Notes: generated by a model not told the origin, from the sequence alone. A stretch of 64,000 nucleotides of DNA from Panacagrimonas sp041603235 (GCA_041603235.1 JBFIES010000011.1:62001-126000); one strand, 5' to 3'; shown: positions 1-9,598, counted from the first letter of the stretch. Translations and numbers: made by a program.

Positions 1-2037
1 CAGTGCCAGCTTCTTGTCGACGTCGGCCTGCAATTTGTTTTGCGGGAACTGGGTCCGGAAGGATTCCAGCACGCGGGTCGCAGCGGGCCAATCTTCCAAC
101 ACCACCAGACTCGATGCAGCGTCATAGTCCGCATTGGCGCGGATTTTGGAGTTAGGTGTCACACGTCCAACGCGCAGGAAATGATCGACTGCGGCGCGCA
201 AATCGTCGGCCTCACGCGCTGCCTCGCCCTGCTTGTAGATACTGGCAGCGAGGCGCTCCACAACTTCGGAACGCTCAGGCGCCTGCGGCGGGATGAGCTT
301 GAGTTCCTCTGCGTACGCTTCTTCGGAGGCTGCGTGGTTTTTCAATTCAAACTGGGAATCAGCCGTCACGCTCCAGGCATTGCGACGCAGGACGTCAGGC
401 GCCTTCTGCGTGTCATTCAGAACGCGGCCGGCAACTTCGATGGCTTCTTCCAGGGACTTCAGTTCGTACAGATCTTCTGCCGCTTGGCTTAGCACCGGCA
501 GCTTGGAAGAATGCTGCGGATATTTCTCGGCAAGTCTCAGGCCGGAATCGACTGCTTCGCGCAGCGCCTTGGGACGTTCGGTCTTGGGGACCTGCTCGGC
601 ATGTTTCTCGTAAGCCTGAAAGGCAGCGAGCGCGGCTTCACCAGCCTTTGCGTGGGGCGGGTAGTCGTAGGCCGTGGCGGTGTACTGCTTGGCAGCTTCG
701 AGTGTCTTGCCACCGTCGAGCAGTGCGTCGCTAAGCAGGTAGCTGATCTCAGGCGCCTTGGGGTCGTCCGGGAACACTTCAAGAATGCGCTTGTACCAGC
801 GGGCAGCAACCAGGAACTGCTGGCTGTTCTTTTCCTTGTCCGCCTGAGCCTGAGCGTGATTGAGCTTGGCCAGATCGTCCATGTGGCCGCGCAGCGCCGT
901 GAGGATATCCTGCGTTGGCGTGAGGCCTTCCCAGTATGGTGCGTCCGGGTCGTAGGTAGTGGCGTAGCGCTCTTTCTCGCGAATCACCAGATCGCCGAAG
1001 CCGCCCTGGGTATAGGCGTCGATAACCAGTGACTGGAACGTAGGTGCGAGCGTGTGCTTGGGATAGCGCGTCGGGAAGGCGGTGAATGCCTGCGCCGCGT
1101 CGGTGTAACGCTGCTTTTCAAGCAGGGTCTTGCCCAGAGCGTTGTAGATCAGGGGGTAGAAGCGGGGATTGCCGTCCTTGGCGAATCGCTCGCTGACCGC
1201 TTCGCCGCCACCGAGGGCGGCAAATGATAGCGAGACGACGCGGAGCGAATCCTGTGCAAGATCGCTCTTGCCGCGAGCGACCTGCTTGATGGCATCCTCG
1301 ATTTCAAGCGGTACCGGATCAGGTAGTTCGCGTTCGAGCACATCAAAGAAGGTGCCAATGGCATCGTCGAATTTGGACTGCCGATACTGCGCCCAGCCCT
1401 TCATGTACTGGGCAGGCTCGAAGAAAGGCGTGCGGTCCTGATAATCCATGACCAGCGCGAACTCGTTTTCGGCTTCGGGATAGCGGTCCAGGCGATAAAG
1501 CAGGTCGGCTCTTCGGAAATGGGCATCGCCCGCCAGAGCCGAGTCCTTGTATTCGTCCGTCAGCGTCTTGAGCGTCGCAATGGCTTCGTCCGAGTGGCCC
1601 TGATTCTGTTGCGCGCGTGCCAATTGGTAGAGCACCCGATCATTACGCGGATCGAGAGGGCGCTCCTTCAATAATTTCTTATACAGGCTGACCGCCTGAT
1701 TCAGGCGATTCTCACTCTGCTCGTTCTCGCCCTGGATGTCGTCGACCTGAACCTGCAGATCGGCGATACGGCGACGCGCTTCGGCCCGGGTTTCCGGATC
1801 GGAATCAAGACCCAGCAATTTGCGGTAGTTTTCCAGCGCCTTGTCTGGATCTGGTGCGATGGGTTCAGAAGTGATGATGGGCAGCTTGCTCTCATCCGGC
1901 GCGCGCTGCTTGTCGAGTACGTCCCGGATCGGAGGGGCTGTGGGGTCCTTGCTAGGGCCCAGTGAACAAGCGGCTACGGAAGCTGCCAGACAGGTCATGC
2001 CCAGGGCGCGAACGAAAGGGGAAAGCGGCCACATCAT
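1..2037 (-). CDS. TPR-repeat lipoprotein (3' end outside window)
   Basis: The open frame runs off the left edge with no stop, so the C-terminus is missing; about 679 residues are visible. The N-terminus is a lipoprotein signal: a hydrophobic stretch ending in a lipobox-like ASVAAC, with Cys about residue 24. The rest is rich in helical TPR-type repeats (patterns such as DPRNDRVLYQLARAQ and FPDDPKAPEISYLLSDA), as in outer-membrane TPR scaffolds. The start ATG overlaps the stop of the upstream TPR gene as ATGA, so the two are translationally coupled. In some gammaproteobacteria similar TPR genes follow exbB/exbD/tonB clusters, but those genes would lie outside this window, so the link is only a guess. 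Family assignment is good; specific role unknown. Confidence 0.85.
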   Translation of the reverse strand, partial: MMWPLSPFVRALGMTCLAASVAACSLGPSKDPTAPPIRDVLDKQRAPDESKLPIITSEPIAPDPDKALENYRKLLGLDSDPETRAEARRRIADLQVQVDDIQGENEQSENRLNQAVSLYKKLLKERPLDPRNDRVLYQLARAQQNQGHSDEAIATLKTLTDEYKDSALAGDAHFRRADLLYRLDRYPEAENEFALVMDYQDRTPFFEPAQYMKGWAQYRQSKFDDAIGTFFDVLERELPDPVPLEIEDAIKQVARGKSDLAQDSLRVVSLSFAALGGGEAVSERFAKDGNPRFYPLIYNALGKTLLEKQRYTDAAQAFTAFPTRYPKHTLAPTFQSLVIDAYTQGGFGDLVIREKERYATTYDPDAPYWEGLTPTQDILTALRGHMDDLAKLNHAQAQADKEKNSQQFLVAARWYKRILEVFPDDPKAPEISYLLSDALLDGGKTLEAAKQYTATAYDYPPHAKAGEAALAAFQAYEKHAEQVPKTERPKALREAVDSGLRLAEKYPQHSSKLPVLSQAAEDLYELKSLEEAIEVAGRVLNDTQKAPDVLRRNAWSVTADSQFELKNHAASEEAYAEELKLIPPQAPERSEVVERLAASIYKQGEAAREADDLRAAVDHFLRVGRVTPNSKIRANADYDAASSLVVLEDWPAATRVLESFRTQFPQNKLQADVDKKLAL

Positions 2038-4019
2038 TTGACCTCGTACTCCTCGTCTATGCGCTCGGTTGGCGGCGCCCTGCGTTTCTGGAGCTGCTGT
2101 TCGATGGGCTCGTCCTTGTCGATCTCATACTCGCCGCTTTCCAGGCGAAGCTGCCGGATCGGGTTGCCCTGTTCGTCAATCTCGAATTCGTCCTGATCCT
2201 CATCGGGCAGGGCGCTGTCATACAGGCGTGCCAGAGCGAATCGGGCCTCCACCAGATACTTGTCGATCTTCTGCTTCTGCGCTTCAAGCTCATCTGTCGC
2301 CATCTTGCGCAGACGCGCCGCAGACTGCTGTGAAGCGGCCTTGATGGGTTCGGCCAGACTTTGGCTTCGCGCCGCAAGACCGTCCAGATTCTCGAACGTG
2401 CCATCAAAGCTGTCTGGCATGGCGCTGAGTTTGAGGCCCATCACCCGAGACGTGATCTTGCTGATGGGCGCGGAGTAGGCACCCGGCTGTGCCAAGCCTT
2501 TAGCCTGCCTGAGCGGCGTATTTGCCTTGACCTCAATTGGCGTCCAGTTCAGACGCGCCTTGGCAATCAGTAGCGACGCATCAATAGATGGCCGGCTGCT
2601 GCCGCTATTGCTTGCCGCACTGATCTTGCCGACCTGACCGCGAAGGGTGTTCAGGCTGGAAGAAATTTGCCGGAGATCACGATACTGCTTGAGCGCTTCT
2701 GCAAACCGGTGCTCGGCCAGCAGCGTCTGCAAGTAATAGGTTTCCGGTGCGTCGGGGAGTTCTCGCAGCTCCCAAGCCCATCCACTTTCCTTGTCGCCTT
2801 CGCTTTGCATGATGGTTTCCACCATGCGTCCACCGCGGATCGAACGCATGCCTCGCAGCGTGCGTTTGTAGGCTTGCTCCAGTCGCTCGGCCGCCTGTTC
2901 GTAATACTTCACGGCCTGTGTATGTGCGCCCAGGCGGTCCAGTGCGAACGGAACCGCCAGCCAGGCTTCCTGCACGGCCGGGTCCTGTGGATCACGATCC
3001 AGCAGTTCTACCCAGGGCACGAGGGCCCGGCGCAAGCCGTCAGATTGCTCGTCAGAGATATTGGACTTGCGAAAACCGCGGATACCGGCGCGATCGTAGG
3101 GGTCTTCGAGGTAACCGCGACGCAGAAGCACGCCAAGCGAACCATATTGGCTGCCATCGTCCAGGTAGCCGCCGGGACCTTCAATCGCGTTGGCGCGCAA
3201 CTGACGCTTGCCTTCCGGTGCCAGCTCAGCCCAGCCCAGGCCGAGCAGGGCGCGATTGGTATATGGCCCCTTGCTGCGGACCCGCATCAGAATCGGCTTT
3301 GCTGAACCGCCAAGCTGTTGTTGCAGGAAATGCCAGCCCAAGGTGACGTTGGCGCGATCACGCAGGTTTCGTTCGATGTCTTCATCGCCACCGGCACGAC
3401 CGACGCGGTCGAGCAGGCTGCGCCCCTTGGGGAACTGCCCGTCATTGATCAGGGCGACGCCAAGGTTGAACTGCATGAACATTTCGTCCTGCACCGAACC
3501 TTCGACATCTTCGAGAATCTCGATGGCCTCGTTGTAGCGGCCCTGCGCCATCAAGACTCTGGAGTAGAGGTCCTTCCAGCGATTGTTGAGTTCCCGCGGC
3601 AGTGATTCCTTGGCTCTGAGCAAGGATGAACGAGCTAGATCATGGTATCCGCGCTCGTATTCAAAACGGGCGAGTTCGAGTTCGGCCTCGGCCTCGTCGA
3701 GCGGATCTGAAGCCGCTGCGGCGACGGTCTTGTAGGTTTTTTCAGCGCGATCGTGCAGGCCGTAGGCCAGTTGGTAGCTGGCCAGCATTTCCCAATATTC
3801 GGGCGAGGCTTCAAAGTCCTTGCCACCTTCCCGCTGAATCTCCAGCAGCGTGGCAATGGCCGAGTAGTATTGCTTGCTCGCTCCCTGGAAGCGCGCCATG
3901 CGCAAGCGCGGATCATTTTCAGAGCCGCGCACGTAGGTATCCACGGCAAAGGCACTACTTGTGGCGCCAAGGGCGCTCAAGGCACCGGCAAACAGGGTGA
4001 TGTAGCGGGCGGCCTTCAT
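2034..4019 (-). CDS. Periplasmic TPR-repeat protein
   Basis: About 661 residues. The chosen ATG (MKAARYITLF) begins a clear signal peptide ending near SAFA-VDTY, is preceded by a GGAAGG-like ribosome site and overlaps the upstream stop as ATGA; an earlier in-frame ATG six codons upstream looks less likely. The mature protein is almost all helical repeat, with TPR-like segments through about residue 450, then a Gln/Glu/Lys-rich C-terminus ending in an acidic tail. It is the middle gene of a three-gene operon whose members are all exported, which suggests an envelope complex. I see no catalytic motif. Function not known. Confidence 0.85.
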   Translation of the reverse strand: MKAARYITLFAGALSALGATSSAFAVDTYVRGSENDPRLRMARFQGASKQYYSAIATLLEIQREGGKDFEASPEYWEMLASYQLAYGLHDRAEKTYKTVAAAASDPLDEAEAELELARFEYERGYHDLARSSLLRAKESLPRELNNRWKDLYSRVLMAQGRYNEAIEILEDVEGSVQDEMFMQFNLGVALINDGQFPKGRSLLDRVGRAGGDEDIERNLRDRANVTLGWHFLQQQLGGSAKPILMRVRSKGPYTNRALLGLGWAELAPEGKRQLRANAIEGPGGYLDDGSQYGSLGVLLRRGYLEDPYDRAGIRGFRKSNISDEQSDGLRRALVPWVELLDRDPQDPAVQEAWLAVPFALDRLGAHTQAVKYYEQAAERLEQAYKRTLRGMRSIRGGRMVETIMQSEGDKESGWAWELRELPDAPETYYLQTLLAEHRFAEALKQYRDLRQISSSLNTLRGQVGKISAASNSGSSRPSIDASLLIAKARLNWTPIEVKANTPLRQAKGLAQPGAYSAPISKITSRVMGLKLSAMPDSFDGTFENLDGLAARSQSLAEPIKAASQQSAARLRKMATDELEAQKQKIDKYLVEARFALARLYDSALPDEDQDEFEIDEQGNPIRQLRLESGEYEIDKDEPIEQQLQKRRAPPTERIDEEYEVK

Positions 4020-4585
4020 TGGCTGGCCGCCTTCCACTGACGTACGCCCATGGCTGGGGGGGCTTTGCGTCCGCCGGGCAGAATCTGGATCTCGATTTCG
4101 CTGGGGTCCAGCGTCTTGTCGAATGCGGCCTCGTGGCGGCCAGAAATTTTCTCGCCTTCCGGCGTTTCGCCGCTGTACGTCAGTACCAGCCGATGGGGGC
4201 CATTATTCACGTTGGTGTGCTCGATTCGCTGCAGGGCATTCTTTTCCAGCAGGGCCCGTGACGAGTACTCGTCGTACTTGTGGACAACTGGGGCGCCGCC
4301 GTCAATAGACAGACTGACTTCGTGCAGAAGCAGATTGCGGACCTTGTTGCTCAGATATACGGACAGGCGAGTCTCGGGAGGGAATAGGAATGCATTGCGA
4401 GCCAGATTGGCATCGCGTTCGAGCAGCGTGGCCTCTTCCTTGAGCGCCTGCACCGCCTGATCGATCTGGATGCCTTCTTCGTCGGGCGCAACAGGCTCGA
4501 ACGCTGCCGCGCTTGTTGCAACGCCAACCACCATTGCGCAGACGCAAAGTTTGATCATGGCCAGAAAGCCGGGGCGAAAGTGCAT
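4016..4585 (-). CDS. Secreted conserved hypothetical protein, first gene of TPR operon
   Basis: About 189 residues from the chosen ATG (MHFRPGF); an internal ATG nine codons later (MIKLCVCAMV) is an equally possible start. Either gives a signal peptide with a hydrophobic core ending near TSAAA-FEP. After a short helical, Glu-rich segment (about residues 40-65) comes a beta-rich domain with strands such as RLSVYLS and HRLVLTYSG, resembling a small extracytoplasmic immunoglobulin-like or PEGA-like fold. I do not recognise a named family. Its stop overlaps the next gene's start, so it is probably made together with the two TPR proteins. Confidence 0.75.
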   Translation of the reverse strand: MHFRPGFLAMIKLCVCAMVVGVATSAAAFEPVAPDEEGIQIDQAVQALKEEATLLERDANLARNAFLFPPETRLSVYLSNKVRNLLLHEVSLSIDGGAPVVHKYDEYSSRALLEKNALQRIEHTNVNNGPHRLVLTYSGETPEGEKISGRHEAAFDKTLDPSEIEIQILPGGRKAPPAMGVRQWKAASQ

Positions 4586-4788
4586 TAATAGGAGGTGGGC
4601 AGATCGGAGGCGGGCGAGTTTAACAAATGATGTTCGCATCGGAAGCGGGAACTTTTTTGTGCCGAAACACGGACTGTCTTGTCCGACAACCGGTCGAGGC
4701 ATCGGTTCGCACAGGGCCTTTGCTACCCGCACAAGCCTGTTGTGCGGGAGTTGCCGCTATGGGGCATCGCTGATTGGTCCCTGTGCTT

Positions 4789-5616
4789 TCAGGCCGCCGG
4801 CGCCTTGAAGTTGTCTTTCCAGCGGCGAAGCGAAGCAAAGGTAGCGACATCGTCTTCGGGTGCTGTGCCCTGCTCGCGCGTGACTGCAGCAACGACCGAA
4901 GGTTGCGATACCCGAAGGAAGGGATTGATGCGCTTTTCCAGTTCCAGGGAGGTCGGCAAGCTCGGCTTTCCGGCTTTGCGCAATTGCGCAACGTGTTCAG
5001 CGTACTCGGCGAGATCCTTGTTGTCTGGCTCGACGGCATTGGCAAAGGCCAGGTTGGCCTGCGTGTATTCGTGAGTGCAGTACACCTGCGTAGCACCCGG
5101 CAATTCGGCCAGACGTTCGAGTGAGTGGTGCATCTGAACCGGGGTGCCCTCGAACAGACGACCGCAGCCCGCAGAAAACAGCGTGTCGCCGCAGAGCAGA
5201 ACGGGTGGGTCCAGATCGCTTGCACCGGCGAAGTACACAATGTGACCCAGCGTATGGCCCGGTACTTCCATCACCTTAAATCTGCTGCCCAGCACTTCAA
5301 TTTCGTCACCATCACCCAGGGTGATGCTGAGTTGCGGAATCGTCTTGTGCTCCGCCAGGGGACCATAAACCGGCACGCTGTGCTTTTTCAGCATGGCGTC
5401 GAGACCGCCGATGTGGTCTGGGTGGTGATGCGTGATAAGGATTGCAACGAGTTGAAGGCCGCGGCGCTCAAGCTCTGCTTCTACCGGGGCCGCGTCGCCC
5501 GGATCAACCACCACAGCCTGCCCGCCCCGGGACAGCAACCACAGATAGTTGTCCTGAAAAGCCGGGATTGGCGAAATTTCGAGTGCGCCTTTGGCGTCTG
5601 GCATGTCGCTGCTCAT
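4789..5616 (-). CDS. gloB: Hydroxyacylglutathione hydrolase (glyoxalase II)
   Basis: Hydrolyses S-lactoylglutathione to glutathione and D-lactate in the cytoplasm, the second step of methylglyoxal detoxification. About 275 residues. The metallo-beta-lactamase metal motif THHHPDH is at about residues 62-68, followed by further ligands in VPGHTLGH, LLCGDTLF (Asp) and CTHEYT (His). The C-terminal substrate domain is present (ELEKRINPFLR). The start chosen gives MSSDMPD; a second ATG four codons later is possible. It is divergent from the YafS-like methyltransferase gene, and gloB next to yafS, rnhA and dnaQ is a conserved gammaproteobacterial neighbourhood. Confidence 0.95.
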   Translation of the reverse strand: MSSDMPDAKGALEISPIPAFQDNYLWLLSRGGQAVVVDPGDAAPVEAELERRGLQLVAILITHHHPDHIGGLDAMLKKHSVPVYGPLAEHKTIPQLSITLGDGDEIEVLGSRFKVMEVPGHTLGHIVYFAGASDLDPPVLLCGDTLFSAGCGRLFEGTPVQMHHSLERLAELPGATQVYCTHEYTQANLAFANAVEPDNKDLAEYAEHVAQLRKAGKPSLPTSLELEKRINPFLRVSQPSVVAAVTREQGTAPEDDVATFASLRRWKDNFKAPAA

Positions 5617-5713
5617 ATCGGTTCCGTGTTGGAGAAGGCACTTGGCAGGCCTGAACATCGATCATACCGCCACAGGTAGAATCATCGGGCAAGCGCCGGA
5701 GATGGAGCAAAAG

Positions 5714-6487
5714 ATGAACACAAGGCGGCAAGGAAACACGGGACGGCCTTTTTCACGGCAGAGTCTGGCGCAGTGGCTGGATTCGCCGCGCGGAAAGCAG
5801 TTGATCTCCCTGGAGGGAGAGGAACTCGGCCGGATGTTGCCAGAGATTTTTGGGCGGCATCTGCTGCAGATCGGTTCCTGGGGGCGCGATCGCCAGCTTC
5901 TGGGTAAATGTGAAACGCGCCACCACGCCGTCATAGGCTCGGTGGAGGGTTACGGCGAGGCTGCGCGCATCCAGGCCGAGTGCCTGCCAATTGCAGGAAA
6001 GTCTGTCGATGCGGTAGTCCTGGCGCATTGTCTGGAGTTTTCCAACGCGCCGCACAATATTCTGCGCGAAGCCAATCGCATCCTCACCGATCGCGGGCGC
6101 ATCTACATCCTGGGTTTCAACCCTTGGGGTATCTGGGGTGCGCGCCAGCGCCTTGGCCTTCGTTACCGAGCTTTTCCAGTCGGCGCCCGCTTTTACAGCG
6201 TAGGTCGCATGTGCGACTGGTTGGAGCTACTGGATCTGGAAGTCACCGAGGTGCGCCGCTTCAGCGTTGGGTTTCCCTGGAATGAACCACGATCCGATGG
6301 CGACGCCTGGAATCTGGCCAGCCTGGCGCGACCTTTTTCGGAGGCGTATCTGTTGTCTGCCAAGAAACGAGTTCTGCCGGTCAATTTCGTCGGTCGGACC
6401 AACCGCGCTCAGGTTCGCTCACTGGTGGGTGTTGCGTCGCCGGCCGCCCGGCGTGATGGTCCTTCGGACCCTGCTTCGGCCTCATGA
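5714..6487 (+). CDS. YafS-like SAM-dependent methyltransferase
   Basis: About 257 residues. The chosen ATG (MNTRRQG) has GGAG six bases upstream; an earlier ATG four codons before is possible. The class I methyltransferase core is visible but divergent: a motif I-like strand LLQIGSWGRD (about 50-60), an acidic loop near the AECLPI strand, then SVDAVVLAHCLEFSNAP and LREANRILTDRGRIYILGFNPWG, typical of the Methyltransf_11 group. E. coli YafS sits at the same locus between gloB and rnhA. The substrate is unknown. The stop overlaps the rnhA start by four bases, so the two are coupled. Confidence 0.85.
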   Translation: MNTRRQGNTGRPFSRQSLAQWLDSPRGKQLISLEGEELGRMLPEIFGRHLLQIGSWGRDRQLLGKCETRHHAVIGSVEGYGEAARIQAECLPIAGKSVDAVVLAHCLEFSNAPHNILREANRILTDRGRIYILGFNPWGIWGARQRLGLRYRAFPVGARFYSVGRMCDWLELLDLEVTEVRRFSVGFPWNEPRSDGDAWNLASLARPFSEAYLLSAKKRVLPVNFVGRTNRAQVRSLVGVASPAARRDGPSDPASAS

Positions 6488-6924
6488 AGGACGTCCTGGC
6501 GTATACCGATGGTGCCTGCAAGGGAAACCCCGGTCCTGGCGGATGGGGAGTCTGGCTGCGCTTTAACGAGCACGAGAAAAAGCTTTGCGGCGGGGAGCCA
6601 CTGACCACCAACAATCGCATGGAGTTGATGGCCGCCATCCAGGCGCTGGAATCGCTCGCACAGCCCTGCAACCTGACCCTGTTTACCGATTCGACCTACG
6701 TCATGAAGGGCATTACGGAATGGATGCCGGGCTGGAAGCGAAAGTCATGGCGTACCGCCAGCGGCAAGCCGGTCAAGAATGTGGATCTCTGGCAGCGGCT
6801 GGATCAGGCGCGACTCAATCACGAGGTGCAGTGGCGTTGGGTCAAAGGTCACTCGGGGGACGAGGGCAATGAGATGGCCGACGAACTGGCGAATCAGGGA
6901 ATTAACAATCTTTCGACTGCCTGA
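6484..6924 (+). CDS. rnhA: Ribonuclease HI
   Basis: Endonuclease that cuts the RNA strand of RNA:DNA hybrids, removing primers and R-loops. The 146 residues match the usual bacterial length. Catalytic residues are all visible: Asp8 in YTDGACKGNPGPGG, Glu47 in NRMELMA, Asp69 in LFTDSTYV and Asp133 in EMADELA, with His123 in VKGHSG. The basic handle region (PGWKRKSWRTASGKP) is also present. The start overlaps the methyltransferase stop (ATGA). It lies upstream of dnaQ in the same direction, as in many gammaproteobacteria, where the two are usually divergent or adjacent. Confidence 0.97.
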   Translation: MKDVLAYTDGACKGNPGPGGWGVWLRFNEHEKKLCGGEPLTTNNRMELMAAIQALESLAQPCNLTLFTDSTYVMKGITEWMPGWKRKSWRTASGKPVKNVDLWQRLDQARLNHEVQWRWVKGHSGDEGNEMADELANQGINNLSTA

Positions 6925-7029
6925 AACTTTCCTGTGCGGCGATTGAGGTTGCTGACGCTGGCCAGCTGCAGGCCAGCCCGACGACCGTCATTGATATGCT
7001 TCCCGCCTGACCTTCTTAGATGACGCGCG

Positions 7030-7740
7030 ATGAGACAAATTGTCCTGGACACCGAAACAACCGGACTGTCGGTAGAGCAGGGACACCGCATCATCGAGAT
7101 CGGTTGTGTCGAACTGCTGAATCGTCGTCACAGCGGCAATCACTTTCATCGCTTCGTGAATCCCGACCGTGAGATCGATCAGGGCGCGATTGACGTCCAC
7201 GGGATAACCAACGAGTTTCTGGCCGACAAACCATCTTTTGCAGATGTTGCGCAGGACTTGTGGGACTGGATCGGTAATGACGAGCTGATCATTCATAACG
7301 CGGCGTTCGACATCGGCTTTCTTGATGCCGAGTTTGCACTTTGCAATGTGGGAAGCCCGCTCGAGAAAGTGTGTTCGGTTATCGACACCGTCAAAATGGC
7401 GCGCAAGCTGCACCCGGGGCAAAAGGCTAGCCTCGACGCGCTTTGCAAGCGGTACGCAGTGGACAATTCACGCCGCGAGTTGCACGGCGCATTGCTCGAC
7501 GCCGAGCTATTGGCCGACGTCTATCTTGCGATGACGGGCGGGCAGTCCGACCTGTCGCTGGATGCGGCGCAGGCGCGTGATGCGGGCGGAAAGATCTTCT
7601 CCTGGAGCAGGCAGCTTGGCGTCGAGCAGAAACCACTCAGCGTCCTGCGAGCCACTGACGAAGAACTACAGGCACACCGAGCGCGGCTCGATGCCATTGC
7701 AAAGAAATCTACCTTGATCTGGAGCCAGGACCGAACCTAG
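7030..7740 (+). CDS. dnaQ: DNA polymerase III epsilon subunit, 3'-5' proofreading exonuclease
   Basis: Proofreading exonuclease of the replicative polymerase. 236 residues. DEDDh-family motifs: Exo I with Asp7 and Glu9 in VLDTETTGL; Exo II around HNAAFDIGFLDAEF with the conserved Asp; Exo III near HGALLDAELLADVYLAM with His and Asp. The C-terminal tail, which in E. coli binds the alpha subunit, ends here in SLIWSQDRT-like sequence. It is about 105 bases after rnhA and converges on the downstream ArsR-methyltransferase gene. Confidence 0.96.
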   Translation: MRQIVLDTETTGLSVEQGHRIIEIGCVELLNRRHSGNHFHRFVNPDREIDQGAIDVHGITNEFLADKPSFADVAQDLWDWIGNDELIIHNAAFDIGFLDAEFALCNVGSPLEKVCSVIDTVKMARKLHPGQKASLDALCKRYAVDNSRRELHGALLDAELLADVYLAMTGGQSDLSLDAAQARDAGGKIFSWSRQLGVEQKPLSVLRATDEELQAHRARLDAIAKKSTLIWSQDRT

Positions 7741-7776
7741 ACCACTATTGCCCCGATTAGGTGAGGTCGTGCGAAA

Positions 7777-8730
7777 TCAGGGCTCCTCACGTTTTGCCAT
7801 CGCCGTGATCACCTCGAAGTATGGCGGGCGACTTTCGCGAGAAGTGACACCGCATTCCTGTGCCTCAAAGCCGGCTGCGCGGAGCATGGCTCGAAGCTCA
7901 GCTTCCTGGAATCCAAGGTTCACATGGTCAAAGGCACGCATAGTTTCCTCGTGCGAATGCTTTCGAAGCACAGCCAGCACCAGGCGCCCGCCGGGGCGTA
8001 ACAGGCGATGTGCTTCAGCGAGCAGCTTGGCCGCATCGGTGCTGAAGCTCAGGGCATGCATGGCAAACACATGATCAAAGCTGGCCGGAGGGAAAGGCAG
8101 CTGGTGCATGTCACCCTCGTGGAAGGAGACGTTCCCGATATCTGATAAGCGCTTGCGGGCGGCATTGATGACCGCGCCGCTGATGTCCACGCAGGTCACG
8201 CTGCGCGCATGCGGGGCGATCAGTCCAGCAAAAACACCGTCACCAGAAGCCAGATCCAGTACGTCGCCCAGACTGAGCAGCGTCATCAGCGCACGTGAAG
8301 TGGCTTCCCAACTGCGGCCCGGCGAGTAATGTTGTTCCATGTGGCCAGCCACGGATTCCGCCCAGGTGCGGTCACGTTGGCGGTTGCGAACGACCTCATC
8401 GGCGCGCTCCCGGTCCAGCCGGGCCTGTGCATCCTCAAGATTGGGTCGTAACAGGTGCCAGATGGCGCCAGCCGGATCAAGGGCATCGGCGTTGGTCGAG
8501 TAAAGCGCCGCTCCGCCATTACGTTCGTCGAGGATCATCCCGGCCTTTTTGAGTCGGGTCAGATGTGTTGAGACGCGGCTCTGGGCCAGGCCGGTGATCT
8601 CGGTCAGTTCGGCGGCGGAGAGGCTGTGCGCTTCGAGAAGCAAGAGTAGCCGGACGCGGCTTGCATCAGCCAGAAGGCGACAGGCATCGGTACTCAGTTC
8701 AATGGAAAGTGGAATTCCGGCAGCGGGCAT
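7777..8730 (-). CDS. ArsR-type HTH regulator fused to SAM-dependent methyltransferase
   Basis: About 317 residues. The N-terminal 90 residues form a winged-helix ArsR domain (LSTDACRLLADASRVRLLLLLE, then AELTEITGLAQSRVSTHLTRLKKAGMI as recognition helix). The C-terminal domain is a class I methyltransferase with motif I DVLDLASGDGVFAGLIAP (about 175-190), the acidic VTCVDIS, and LLRPGGRLVLAVL. Proteins of this architecture are often found near methionine or S-adenosylhomocysteine cycle genes in proteobacteria; none are adjacent here. I see no CxC metal site in the HTH part. The start used is MPAAGIPLS; the frame is open further upstream, but that part looks non-coding. Confidence 0.88.
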   Translation of the reverse strand: MPAAGIPLSIELSTDACRLLADASRVRLLLLLEAHSLSAAELTEITGLAQSRVSTHLTRLKKAGMILDERNGGAALYSTNADALDPAGAIWHLLRPNLEDAQARLDRERADEVVRNRQRDRTWAESVAGHMEQHYSPGRSWEATSRALMTLLSLGDVLDLASGDGVFAGLIAPHARSVTCVDISGAVINAARKRLSDIGNVSFHEGDMHQLPFPPASFDHVFAMHALSFSTDAAKLLAEAHRLLRPGGRLVLAVLRKHSHEETMRAFDHVNLGFQEAELRAMLRAAGFEAQECGVTSRESRPPYFEVITAMAKREEP

Positions 8731-8872
8731 ATGGCCAGTGGTTGCAAGTGATGTTGGGAGCTGAACAGCAACAAGATAGCCGCATTCCCGAATGAGCGGG
8801 AACGCCGGCAATCTGTTGCATCGTGTTTACCCGTGCCAGCTCCCTTGTTGCATGGCCTGGGAGAGGTGAGAT

Positions 8873-9598
8873 TTATTTCTTGTTCTTTGCGCTCGTGCTG
8901 CTCTTAGCGGCGGTCGGCGCAGGCCGTGTCTTGCCGGCTGCTCGGGCGACCCGGGCGGCGCGAGATGTAGATGAGGGGCGGGTCGTGACTGTCTTTTTGA
9001 CGATGCGAGGTGGCTTGACGTCCAGCACGGTGTCAAGCCGCTTGCGTGCTTTCTTAACCACCTTCTTGGCGTCCTTTTCGCCCTGCTTCAAGACCGATTT
9101 CCCCTTCTTCTCTGCAGCGGCAATCTCTTTATTCAAGGTTTTCTGCACATCCTTGGCGGTCTTCGCTGCCGCTTTCTGGGCCTTAGTGGCCGCTTCCTTC
9201 ATTTCCTTGATGGCTTTCTGGGCCGGTCCGGTAATGCGGCTGACCGCGGATTGGCTGAGCGGCGCGTCGGACTCTGCCGTCAGCCGGCTGAGTTCGGCGC
9301 GCGTGTCCGCAATGATGGAAAGAGAATCGCGTGCATGGCCAATGACGGTCTGGACCGTGCTCTGCAAAAGGTCGATCTGCTCACTGGCGAGGTCCTGATA
9401 GGGCTTGTCGCCTTTCTTGCTCTTTGCACTGCTGACCGCGCTCTTGTAGTAGTCATTGAGCGCCTTCAGTTCCTGCTCGGCCAGTTTTTGAACCCCTTCG
9501 AACACGATTCGGCTGGCATTGCTGACCACATCCACTGAGTCGCGGCGAAGCCGCTCAACGTGCGATTTGAGCTGCTCAATCTTGTCATTGGCCGCCAT
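8873..9598 (-). CDS. Phasin-like protein with histone H1-like Lys/Ala tail
   Basis: About 241 residues; ATG preceded by GGGGAAG. Residues 1-120 form amphipathic helices typical of phasins (KIEQLKSHVERLRRD, ALNDYYKSAVSS, EQIDLLQSTVQTVIGHARDS), which coat polyhydroxyalkanoate granules. From about residue 125 the chain becomes a Lys/Ala-rich low-complexity tail (AATKAQKAAAKTAKDV, KKVVKKARKR) ending in Ala/Pro/Arg/Lys, like histone H1 or PhaF, which links granules to DNA. No PHA synthase is in the window. Gene order places it divergent from fadBA, which fits lipid storage and turnover. Confidence 0.8.
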   Translation of the reverse strand: MAANDKIEQLKSHVERLRRDSVDVVSNASRIVFEGVQKLAEQELKALNDYYKSAVSSAKSKKGDKPYQDLASEQIDLLQSTVQTVIGHARDSLSIIADTRAELSRLTAESDAPLSQSAVSRITGPAQKAIKEMKEAATKAQKAAAKTAKDVQKTLNKEIAAAEKKGKSVLKQGEKDAKKVVKKARKRLDTVLDVKPPRIVKKTVTTRPSSTSRAARVARAAGKTRPAPTAAKSSTSAKNKK

